This document shows, piece after piece, positions 46,801 through 57,800 of a stretch of DNA of 64,000 bases. The translations under genes and the position numbers were made by a program. Positions within the stretch are counted from its first letter, which is position 1; every line of letters starts with the position of its first letter. The notes beneath the pieces were generated by a model. It was given only the letters and a program-made list of their open reading frames with translations. It ran no database searches and was not told the DNA's origin. The stretch is from assembly GCA_030737835.1 (NCBI GenBank), contig CM060850.1, positions 124,001-188,000 of the forward strand. Reading direction: 5' to 3'. The DNA is from Acorus gramineus. Taxonomy: Eukaryota > Streptophyta > Magnoliopsida > Acorales > Acoraceae.

Positions 46801-49800
46801 TTTGTGGGTGATTGTGTGCATCTGGGGCTTCCCAACTAATGTTGGATTCCTCATCACCCAAAAAAGTTAATCTTTATCATGGTTTTTTTCCTGTGTGAAT
46901 GTAAGTCTACATCTGAATATCAGCCATTTGATTGTAAATAACATCTTGAACGTTGTTACATTTAGCTCTTTTTACAGTTACAAATGCAGTTCCATATTCC
47001 TCGTTAGCCTTGTCCACTCATTGTAATGAGGTATACACCTCGTTAGAAGTTTTTCACATTTTTAATAAATGATATCATTTAATTCATGGGAGTATATACT
47101 TCACCTTTTATAAAAGTACACATCTCATTAGGTGCAGTATATAATTTAAAAAAATGAAAACATGGACCGAGTATAACATTTTCATAACATCTTGGATTTG
47201 TATGTTGATTATTAATCAAACAGAACTTACTATTTTATTTTGTGCTTTTCTGTTACCATTAACATGTTTTTTGGGGTTTAAAAAAGAGCACATAACATGA
47301 AGTTGATTTAAATAATTCAGGTGAATCTTGTTAGGTTGGTAGTTGTTTTCTACAAGGCGGTAATCAATACCGTGGCTCTACATGGCTGCGTACAAATTTA
47401 AGTGAAATTAGCAGAAATTCTTGTTGGTTAAGCTTACAAATAAAGAAGATTGGTAGTATAGTTGTGAACGGGTTCAGAATTGTTAAATTTTCCAATGGGG
47501 ATCATCGGAGAGGACTTTGTCTCATACAAGACCGTATGGAAAGTTCATGTTTAGGTCTGGTTTGCGTTGGTGTTGACTTGAAACATACACCAAATAAATA
47601 CTCTATTTTCCCCTAATTCTGTATATATTATTCTAAACTATACTAGTTTCTCCTTGAATTGTTTAAAAACTTTAGGAGAGGACAAGCAAAGGATGCCATT
47701 TAATACTTAAATGACTGACAACAAACCTTATACAGAGATTTTTTTTGGTTTCCATGGCATGTTTAATAGAGAAACTTAAATCTCACTAACAATTCATTGG
47801 ATAAGTAGTCATGGGAGATATTATTTATGAGCATCTGTCTGTCCTTATGAATAAAGATATGTCTTAACGGTAATAATCTTAAGTCTTGTTATTTTCAGCA
47901 ATGCGACATTTCAGGTACCTGGGCTTCTATCATCTCATGTCTTCGATGAGGAAGATGAAGATGATGAAGATATTTTCAACAACGTGTCCAAAGGTGCTAG
48001 TCTTGAATCACCTGTAGAAGTTGGCGGTGGTCTGGAAGAGCCAGAAACTTGTGTTGTCACCCCAAATGAGAAACACCATCACATTCTAGAGGATGTGGAT
48101 GGTGAGCTTGAAATGGAAGACGTATCTGCATCATCTAAAGCTGAAAGATCCATAGTGGGAAATGAGCTTCTTAAAATGGAGTCCCAACAACATAATTGTA
48201 CAGACCCAAAAGCAAGCAATCAGCCTGATCTTCCACCTCTGCCTATGGGGTCTCCTCCACCATTACCTCTGGATCCTCCTCCACCGCCACCACCGTTGCC
48301 ACCTTCACCACCTCCACCTCCACCACCACCACCATCATCTCCACCCCCACCCCTTCCGATGCATCCACCTCCACCAGCATTCCCCCCTTTACCAGCACTG
48401 CCTCTACCATCAATACAACCATCTCCAACACCATATGTATGTCACCCTTCTGCACCTCAAGAATATTGCAGGACACCAAATGTGAGTTTTTTGCCATCAC
48501 CTGTTTAAGTTCTTATATATCTGATTGGATTTTTTCTATCTTCTTTCTATTATCTGGTTAAACAACTGATGTATTTTTTTGGGATTCAGGGTAATCAGCT
48601 CCACCAAATAACTGGAAATGCGCCTTTCCATGGTCACATCAATGCAGCTGTGAGAAGTGAAATAATTCCACAGCAGTCTCCAAATTTTGCAACGAGTGTA
48701 ATGAGTAATGCACAAGCTGCTGCAGGCTTTAGTTCTTCAAGACCATACGAATTTGGGCATGGTGACGTTCATTTAAATCCTCAGGCTCCACATCCAAACC
48801 AGCATTTGCAATCTGGTAACGCATCATTTACCTCGAGGTCATATCATTCCGTTCCTCCGCAAACACCAGCAAACAGTTTCCCATATACTAAGCCCATGGT
48901 CCAGCAACATGTACCACAGCCTTACCATTCTTATTCCTTGCAATCTCATCCCACTGGTCGGAGGCAATATGGTACTGATGAACAGTGGAGGCCCCATGCT
49001 CCTAATGACTTCAGTCCAGATAGTCAGCATGGTTGGATGGGTGCGAGCGGAGCACCTCCGTGTTCAGGGACACCTTTCATACAAGATGGTAAGTGATCTA
49101 TCTGTTCTCCCTCTCCGCATGTGTGTGCCCGTGCACAATGAATAAATTTTCTCTGAGCTACCATCCATAAATGCACTGGAGTGAATTCTTTAAGCTGTAG
49201 GCAATTTGGTTTTATTTGATGAATTTCCTGTTTGAAGGGCCCTCAGTCTAACTATTCAAAACTAGCACACCACTCAATCATCTTAGTTGAATTGTCGTGG
49301 CCCAGTCCAGCCATTTTACCAAGTTAGGATGGTTTAACAGTTTTTCCAAATTTTGAATTGTATTTTGTATATGTTTGGTTTAAAGCACATGATCATCATC
49401 ATTGTCATAAAAAAAATATATGCATATACTATATGATCTTTGTTGATTTAAACCTCTTCTAATTTTTCTTTTTTGGCTGAGAATTGGAATGCAAAACACT
49501 TGATACTAAATGCACCTTCTTCCACTGACTGGGCACTGCTCTCAAATAAATAACCAACTAAATAAATATATAAATAAAAGATCTAGGAGTTTTAAGGAGG
49601 ACCGGATGTTGATCCTTACTTGCATGTGCTTAATCTGTGTTACCAATGTGTGTTTTCACAACTTGCTAAATGGTTTTCTTAAATGGTTTTGGTCGGTTGG
49701 TGTTGGCCTACACCTTGCCTCTCTGCTCACTAACACACACCCCCTTCTCCCGGGACTTCAGCACACAATCATATGGGGTTGAGGTCAGTAAGAGATTTAT

Positions 49801-50416
49801 AAAAATAGTATTAACAAACTATGATGGACCATTATTTTCTTCTAGTACAAGCCTAAAAAAGATGGAGTAGGCCTTGCTGGCATCTATGGAGCATGGACAC
49901 AGACATGTCACAGTATGGGCACAGTAATAAAATATATATATTATATTATGATTATTTGAAGAAAAAAAGTGCACTTACACAAACTATATAACCAACTAAA
50001 GTGGGGTGTCAACTATCAAGACACACACACACACACACACACGATAAGGAATTGATGCATTATAGAAGTGACGGAATTGATGCATTATAGATGTTCACTT
50101 CTGAAAGAATTAGTTTAATGCAAATTCTTTACAACAGGATATTATAGGTCAAATGCGGAAAGACCATCATCGAATTCAGTGGCCTATCAACTTCCTTTGC
50201 ATGCATCCGGAGCTTCAGTTCCAAGTAACTATTTTTTTTTTTTACTGAGATTGCTTGATTATTTTGATTTATGGACTCGCGGCCTTCTCCTTTCTGCTTC
50301 GTTAATTTTTAAAAGTGACCTAATTGGTGATCCATACACTTCCAGGACCTGGAGTAAACCAGATGTTTCCGTACAGACCGGATATATCGGCCCTTAACTG
50401 TTGGAGGCCTGCTTAA
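37826..50416 (+). CDS. HUA2: HUA2-like protein (PWWP and CID domains), eleven exons
   Basis: Exons: 37826-37930, 38278-38354, 42379-44730, 44831-45335, 45758-45866, 46216-46328, 46453-46640, 47899-48481, 48590-49088, 50138-50224 and 50346-50416. All are GT-AG and in phase; 4689 nt give 1562 residues, slightly longer than Arabidopsis HUA2. The PWWP domain (about 16-90, AWPA at 31-34) reads methylated chromatin in this family. Residues about 980-1120 form a CID/RPR domain (IGRATRLAIDCAKYGIASE, LFFLVDSITQCSH, LKVLRLWLERKIFPD) that binds the RNA polymerase II C-terminal tail. An acidic patch and a long polyproline tract follow (about 1255-1335). The last residues, ISALNCWRPA, are characteristic. 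HUA2 proteins are nuclear and affect AGAMOUS and FLC pre-mRNA processing and flowering time. Exon 3 contains a 91-codon duplication. Intron 2 (4 kb) holds a LINE end and an inverted-dimer MITE. Confidence 0.95.
39011..39590 (-). mobile_element. 5'-truncated LINE 3' end in HUA2 intron 2
   Basis: On the minus strand the copy encodes the tail of a plant LINE ORF: a zinc-binding module around 39580-39430 (GHMNNTCEF, then EHLFFG- and NQIWEKV-like remnants in several frames), then IVPHVACLCIWLARNEYLHN near 39360-39300. Its 3' end is marked by a T run at 39011-39027, the poly(A) tail on the minus strand. ACCATGTT occurs next to both ends (39004 and about 39582), a possible target duplication. It is decayed, intronic and opposite to the host gene. 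Confidence 0.8.
40529..41062. mobile_element. Inverted-dimer MITE (large palindrome) in HUA2 intron 2
   Basis: The left arm (40529-40800) and right arm (40803-41062) are reverse complements at roughly 80 percent by eye, and each arm is a full copy of the MITE at 4927-5219. Outer ends are GGCTAGTTTGGCAAGAGG and its complement CCCTTACCAAACTAGTCC; the arms meet at CTTGCCAGGGTTGGTTTAGC. Both strands therefore encode look-alike small frames beginning with the same residues. A transcript through it (it lies in an intron) would fold into a ~260-bp hairpin. Confidence 0.88.
42731..43216 (+). repeat. HUA2: In-frame 91-codon tandem duplication in HUA2 exon 3
   Basis: DSVSKSPSATS starts at 42731 and again at 43004, a shift of 273 bases or exactly 91 codons. 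Each copy goes on with QG(E/K)QGSPMNAE and the almost unchanged SAADKIDDLQVAGEDLPVGL. Divergence is concentrated in the Lys/Glu-rich parts. It lies in the disordered region between the PWWP and CID domains. Confidence 0.92.
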
Positions 50417-51110
50417 ACATCTTTTTTTGTAATTATGGTGAGTCCATTATATCCTGCATGTCTATGGTTCTGTTTATGAGTAGTTTGTGAAGCTTTTGAC
50501 GAGTCTGTTGATGTTTTCTGGGGAATTTTAAATTGATCAGTTAATGAATCTTGTTTCCTTTTTTTTCCCACTCAGTTCCATGGGATGCCATGCCTGACAC
50601 TTGCACCCTGCTCTGATCCAGAAGGAGGTGTTGCTAGATGGATCAAGAATATGGTGTGAAGATCTGCTGGTGTCTTTGGACAGGGCCTTGTATATTGTAA
50701 CGTTTCCCTGCCAACTGCATCTTGCAGATTTTTCGCAGCTGAATGTAAGCTCAAGTTCTCCATGGAGTGAAATTATTATGTACTTCTTTTAAAAAACAAA
50801 TCTATAACTATGACATTGATGTTATATGAATTCATTCTTTATACAGTCCAAAAGTGTACAGCAGGCGTCTAAGTTAATATCTGATATATGAAAGTTTGAT
50901 GTTAAGCAAGATGAATATAAATCTTTGAAGATAACTACAATTTGCTTTTTTGTTGATCCCTTGACAAAAGGCAGTTTGATTCAAGTGAGATGCTACCTTA
51001 GATTTTTATTTTACATGAATTACTTGTTCTCTTCTTTCCTGGATGTTTTGTTTGGATTGGTATATTGTACAAACATTCAGATTGGAAGTGTTGGAAAGTG
51101 ACAACTGCTC
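50417..51110 (+). other. HUA2: Probable 3' untranslated region of HUA2-like gene, with an intron
   Basis: After the stop at 50414-50416, ATTATG|GTGAGTCC at 50440 and TTTTCCCACTCAG ending near 50576 look like a spliced 3'-UTR intron. A second possible donor follows at AATG|TAAGCTC near 50744. Spliced 3' UTRs are known in HUA2-type genes, but no transcript evidence is available here. Confidence 0.45.
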
Positions 51111-54100
51111 CATTTTTTTTTTTTTAAAAAAAAAAATAAACAGGACAGCTGCTTGGTGGTGGTGTTGATGATGTTGGTTTTGAGTGAGGGCAAAGGAAAG
51201 ACCGGTGAGAGTAAAACAATAATAAATAAATAAATATTAAATAAGGAGAATGTAACTTTGTTACCAGTGGAAGAGATATCTACTGGTAACCATCATAGGC
51301 CACCCTCCCTGATCCTCGATTACAAATCCCCTCACACCACCCCTCCCCCCCCCCCCCCCCAAAAAAAAAAACCCAAAATAACATAAAATAATCTACTCTA
51401 CTTGCTCCCGCACAAAATCGGCCCCAATCTTTGATAAAATATTTGATGCTGTCCCAAAAATTATCAAAATCTACGCTCATCCCTTTGAAAACTACTTAGC
51501 TTACGGGTCAGCAAATATATATAATATTGCATGAAGATCATATTTCATTTGGAAATCTGCATAGTAGAGTTTGGTTTGCTATCCTCAGTCATGGGTTGAC
51601 ATTCTTTTCATATGGAATGGTTGCTTACCAAATTATTGATCTTTAAACATTCAAGGAAAGAGGAGATATGGTGGCTCTTCATGCAAAGTATACAAAACAA
51701 AGAAAACAAATTCTCTCTAGTGAATACAATCGGCAGCCTACTCTGCTACCACAAGGCTCCCATCATGTTATGTTCCCCAAATCCCATAGGCTGCCCAAAA
51801 CACCACCCCAAATACTCTTAACATGACTTCTTTTTCCTTGGAATATTTTTCCTTTCACCATCAGTTACAGTACTCCAATTACGTGTGGCATCCACTTGAT
51901 GAAATTCCCTCTTCCACAAAAAAAAATTATGAAAAAAAATTCCATAATATCTTCAGTATCTTATTAAACAATACTGTTTCTCCTCTAAATGTATTTACCT
52001 TTCTCCACTCTTCTGGCCTATAGGGCTATCTTAAGATTATTTTTTGACTTGACATTCTCCTCACACTCTGCACAACATGTGCCCATCCTTTTTTTTGAAT
52101 GAGAGGTAGATAAGCCATGTGAAGGCTAGGATATTCAAAGGAGACAACTCTTTATAATGTTGTTGACATGAGATATGATTTACCTTAAACATGTTTCTGC
52201 TATCTTCTTTATGTGAGACTTTAGATTGACGATTAACGTGGACATGGTTTTGTCGTCTTCTATGATTTTAACTTGTTTGGCATGAGGCGAACAAGAAGAA
52301 TGTATTTATAAATGGGGTGTTGACAAAATATTTGATTACTCAAAGAATTTCGACACTGAATGATAAAACTCTAGAATGTGGTGATGGGTTTTTCCTTACC
52401 CTCTAATGATGTTTGATCGGACTTTCAAGATGCATTGCCACCTAGGGACTTGAAAGGCATCTTGACTGAGAATAATTGTCCCTGACAGTGACAACCAAGC
52501 TTAAGGTTGACAGTGCATCTCAAAGTTATTTTATTATATTCACATTGTCTTCTGCCTCTTCATATCACATTTATCTAGTTGTGTTCATGCATTGCCTTTA
52601 TTTTATCAAATAAGACTGGCGGTTCACAAGTTTCTTCTCTTGTCTGATTAATTTCTTTTGCGTACACATTCTTTGTTCCCTGGCATATTTCTTTTCTCCT
52701 CTCTTTTTAATTTGGCTTTGATTGCTTTGTGGCTTTATATTTTGGATAAATGTTTTTGTATCTATCCTTGTCTTTTTCATATGCACAGCATGGGTTTAGC
52801 TACAATGGGTGCATTTTGTCTATTTTGTTGACATAACATAATACTTGTTGCAAAAGTATGTAAATAGCCTTTTGATATGAAGTGTGGCTTGATCTGTAAT
52901 GAGCAATGGATTGGATCCTTTCAGGTTCTCTTCCCGCCTTCTATTCTCTCTTTCTCTGTTTTTGGCCTTTTTATGTTTGCTTTTCTTGTAGTCTTTCCAT
53001 TCAATTTAATGGGTGACAGCCATTCCTCAAAGAAAATGTGTTGCGTGATTGCTGATCCACAATGTTTGCCTAGCTTTTTAACCTCAAATTACACATCACA
53101 GAATTATTAACTTAATTTTTTTAATCTCATCCGAATACATTAGATTATGAGATTCTTGATCCAGCTTGATTTTTCTCAAAATAAGATTGCAACCTAATCT
53201 TAGATTACTTTAGAAATAAACTATTATTACGCTGTCAAGTTAGTTATACTCTATTAAAACCTGTGACTATCATTCTTATGTATGTCAGAGACATTATCAT
53301 GCCCATGAATGTTCTGCATGTATTGGTGGGCATCCTATGGAACATGGGAATTTACCACAGAATTTTCTTGCTTAATTTTAATAGTGCACATGAAAGTACT
53401 GATGTGGGATGGAAGCCAGTGTGTGCGTGTGTGTTTTTTTTTTTTTAAGAATTTAGATGCTATGATAATGGATGAAGCTTTAGAATGTAGCTAACATGAT
53501 TTAGGGTTAAAGTAAGAACTCAGCAGTTTTGAAATATGTAGATTGAATGGGCATTTGGAAATGACAGAATATGATAAAACATCGGTGTATTGGAGTTGTA
53601 TGGCAGTGGTTGAAAGGAAAAAAGAGGTTTTCCTGTTGTGAGGGAGGTGGGTTGAAACTAAAAAAGAGGTTTTCTTGTTGTGAGGAAAAATAATAATGGG
53701 TGGGAGATAAGATATAGAAATGGAATAATATTCGTAAGAGGTAGTTGTGAATTTTTATTAACTTTGGTATGGTGGTAATGTGTGTGTGTCTGTGTGTGTG
53801 GTGGGGGGGTGTTGAAAATAGGGTGGAATCATTTTGAGAATCCTGATAGATCATGGTCATTATACCCGTCCATAAGTAACATAATTTTAAAAAATTATAA
53901 TTAATAAACAAAACAATCCCTTCTCTTTTCTCTCATTGGTTCTCCACTCAAAGGTGGTTGACGCCTTGATCAAGATGGAGGGGTTCACATGCTAAGGAAA
54001 ATTGGTGGTGGCGCGTGCACACACACACAGAAATTGGTAAGAATCCTATCACAAATATCATTAAAACATACATGAAATAGTACAAATAAAAGCATAGGAC

Positions 54101-54560
54101 CAAACAAAACCCAGTAGACGACTATCAACAAAACAAAAAAACACGCCCCTACACCCTTACAACCAGTTTTTCCCCAACAAAACTCTGCCCCTGCAGAGTA
54201 TCTGGCCTAATCTTGAATGAGTCTGGCCATTGTCTCCCAAGTGTTTCCAAAATGTAAACATGTATTCTCGAAAACCGCCTTGTTTCAAGTAACCTACTGC
54301 TCAGCGGTCCATTGTAACAATCATTTAATTCGCCAATGTCTGTATGCTCCTCTCTTTCAAACTAACCTATTGGCGAATTAAAGAGTAAGATTCTGGATTT
54401 TTGGTAACATGATTCCTGATAAACATAATAAATCCAATATAATGACATTAATCGAACATGGCCTTAAGAGTGTTTTGGTGTTTCTTGAGTGTTTTGACAT
54501 TAAAAATACACTATCTATAAATATCCTTATGTTTCTTCCAGATCTTAAGTGACACCTTAT
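51111..54560. other. Intergenic DNA, no gene recognised
   Basis: A C run followed by an A run lies at about 51345-51371. A 40-45 bp tandem repeat (AAAAAAGAGGTTTTC(C/T)TGTTGTGAGG, two copies) lies at about 53607-53690, followed by a GT microsatellite near 53779-53801. Small open frames are AT-rich and unlike known proteins. Extended 3'-UTR exons of the HUA2-like gene could lie in the first part. Confidence 0.4.
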
Positions 54561-54589
54561 GATCCCTTCTCATGACCTTCCCACCATGC

Positions 54590-55215
54590 ATCTTAGGCAC
54601 CTTATTTGGGGTGTTGCTTCTTCATTGAAGATTTGGTGCTTTATGTGGATTCTTACTCTTGAGAAGATTTTTACTAAAGCTGACTGGTCGAAGTGAAATG
54701 ACTTTTGTGAACATTGTGAAATGGAAGAGTAGATGAGGGATCACCTTTTCTTGACTTGCCCTTTTAGCTCCAGAATTTGGGAGAAAGTTGGCTTGTTGTT
54801 AGAGGCACCATGCACTTTTGCAGATTTCAAGAGATGTGGCGATGTTTCCAGAAAAAATGCAAGAGGGGTGACCGAAGCTACCCAGAAAAGTTTCAACATT
54901 TCATTCCTCACACGGTTTGTTGGAGTGTTGGATTGCACCAAAAGAATGAATACTCCAATGTAAAAGGATAAATACTTGGGATGATCACTTCTCTACTTTG
55001 ATCTTGGGTCCTCATCCCCCTCGGTGTGGAGATGTTGTCTACCATAATGCGAAATGCATGTCTCGGGTGTTGGTGTTGGCTTTGGGTGTTTTGATGTTGG
55101 GACACCCGTTTTGGGTGTTTTCTTTCCTTATGTGCTTTACTGCTTTTCTTTATCTTTTTGAGGAGATGCCTCGTCTCCTTTTGTAGGGATCTTATTAGTA
55201 TAATTGTTCCAACCC
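54590..55215 (+). mobile_element. LINE 3' fragment, plus strand
   Basis: 54700-54800 encodes a zinc-binding remnant of a plant LINE ORF (CEHCEME, then MRDHLFLTCPFSSRIWEKV), preceded by LEKIFTKADWSK and followed by HTVCWSVGLHQKNEYSNVKG. All are typical of the C-terminal end of LINE reverse transcriptase ORFs. Interrupting stops and frame changes show decay. The 3' limit is uncertain; weak LINE-tail-like sequence continues to about 55215. No poly(A) tail was seen. Confidence 0.7.
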
Positions 55216-57800
55216 TTTTGTAAAAACAATGAATCCTTTGCATGTCAAGCATGTCAGTACTGGTGGCGTGGTGTCGGGTGATATTATGTTTTCTTGTGTT
55301 TAGTAATTCGGTACCATCCTTCAATACCTTTTGTAAGCTACTAACACATTTTAAGTGCTGTTTTTTTTGCAGATCTTGAATCCTTAAGAGCTTATTGAAT
55401 AGGATGAGATGATGTCTCAATTAGAACTAAGGTGAGTGGAAAATACGGAATCTATATATGTGTGTTTATGGTGCACCTTCTTGCTTGAAAAGTGAAATAA
55501 TAATGTTATTCTTTTGTCAGTGCATAATAGGTGCCTGGTTGAGTTCCTTCCCAAATAGCTTGTCATGAAACTGTTATAGTTGAACTCCATTCTGGTACAT
55601 GTTCATGGATATTGTTGTTAAGCCAGAGCTGATAGTGATGTTACCTCTCGATTTTGAAAGAAACATGGGACCTTTGCAAGCTTCCTTGTTCATGGTGATT
55701 GGTCCAAAGATACATTCTTTGGCAGAGTACATCAGAAACACCTTCTTTTTGAGGTGCATGAAATATTTTTCCTTCTCTTTGACATACTGGCTATACTAAT
55801 TTTTACAGAAATTTTACTAGGCATTCTTGACTGAACTAGGCATGCTCAGGTCATTTATTAACTCTTTTATGGTGCTGATGAGTTCTTTTAACCTATCCAT
55901 GATCTCTCTCTCTCTCTCTCTTTTTAATTTTATATCTATGATTAAACATGGATAGCATGAGACAGTTACTGTTCTTCAAGCCTGGCACTATGATGATCCT
56001 TGTTGCATGAAGAAGTTGTCTGCGACATTTGTGGTGTCAGTATCCAAGGTCTGAACCACTATTTCTACTGGATTCCTGGTAAGTTTTATCTTAATATATG
56101 TAAACTAGACATTTATGATAGATTAGTAAGAGAACACCCCCCTTAAATGTGGTTTTTCAACTTGAAGTTCATCGAATTGTCTCCTTGCAAGGGTTCAATA
56201 TTTAGATCCTTTTCCATTGGTGGCAGAATAACTCAACCTGAATTACATGGTCTCTTTTATATTATCGTTCTGGAATCAAATGCGAAACCAGACGTGTAAA
56301 TCTTTTTCTGTATCTAAATGACATATAGCACTCACAATGCTGCTCCATCTGCTGATGCTTTGATCTTTCTGTCCAATACTTGAAAATATTAGCAGAGCTG
56401 TGTTTAAAATGTCTTTGTTTTTGTGGGGGAAAAAAAACTTTATTATAAAGGGAGATCTTTGTGAAGAAAGAGAGTAATGTTAAGTAATGCCTTGCCACTG
56501 TGTTGAGTATAAATTATGGTTTCTGATCCTTAACAAAAAAAAAATTCACAAATTTTTTAACTTCTCACATTTTAAACCAATTATAACAACGGGTCATCCT
56601 ATCATTTTTCGGTGGGGTTTGAAATGATGAGTTGTCATGTTTTTATTGGTTGGGTCAAAATTTGTCATATTTTTTTTGTTATATTTCATAAATTATGTGG
56701 GAAATGTCATTAAACTTGGACCAAACATTGCTCTAGCAATGTTGTATTTTCTGTGGAGGGAAACCCATATCTGGTGTTTGCATTTTTTTACTTCATAAAT
56801 TGTTCAAATTATGACATCGTAACAAAGAAAATAAGGTTTCATGTTTTAAATTTGTTCATCCAAATTTTTCCAGTTGGGAACCAATTTATTTTAGGTAATG
56901 GGTTCCAATTCGATAATTTTGAAAACCATTTTTTGGCTTCAGTTATTGGTTTTTTTTATATTTAAATGTCAACAAAATAATTTTTTTATTAAAAAAGCTA
57001 TTCTGAAATGATTATTTTAATCAATTTAAAACAAAAGCTGTTATAATAAAATGTAGTTTAAAAAGAGGTCCACAGCTTGCAAATCTATCCTTGTTAGTGA
57101 CCTAGACCTAGGACTTTGTAGGTACTGTTTTATATTATGTTTCCATTGCTGCTAACTCCACCGCGGATGGATTGCCTCGTAAAATATCACACAAATTTGC
57201 TCAACTAATTAAAATTCACGACGCGATCCAGATCAAATTTTAAAACATTTTGACTGCACACTTGAAATTTCATATTTTTTCTTGATGAATTAATAGATTT
57301 GATTAAAATGATTGGAGTAGACTCGAAAGAGCATAAATCTGAATATACTAGAGAATCTGGTCATATATGGACTATTGAGGGCCTATTTTACCATGTATAT
57401 TTTAAGTAATGATGAAACAAAGAATGTCACGCAGGTCAGGCACCACATTTGAATAAACTGTTACACGATAACAACACCACTGTCACGCAGAGAATGTAAT
57501 GCCATGTTGCAATAAACAAAATGAAGATCAGTTTTAAACAACAAATACAGATGATAATTACATGTCTTACAGCCTACTCTTTTAAACTTCCTATATAAAC
57601 CCAGGAAAGAACTGCCCAAAACATGTATACCTTTACTCACCCAACACGAAAATGACTTTATTCATATTTTCTCAAAGAACAGTTTGTTTTCAAGCCTTGC
57701 AGGATCACAGCTTGATTGTATAAATTTCATTAAAGTAAGAATTGAAGACACTCCCAAGCTAACAAAAAAAAATCCCAAAATGTTTGTATCTGTACCATTG
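55216..57800. other. Intergenic DNA between HUA2-like and LysM genes
   Basis: A CT run lies at about 55902-55922. No coding region was recognised. The part from about 57500 to 57800 is probably the 3' untranslated region of the LysM gene on the minus strand. Confidence 0.4.

Noticed and set aside
48243-48500. Minus-strand Val/Glu-rich frame and plus-strand His-rich frame in HUA2 exon 8
   Set aside because: Both are alternate-frame readings of the polyproline coding tract of the HUA2-like protein.
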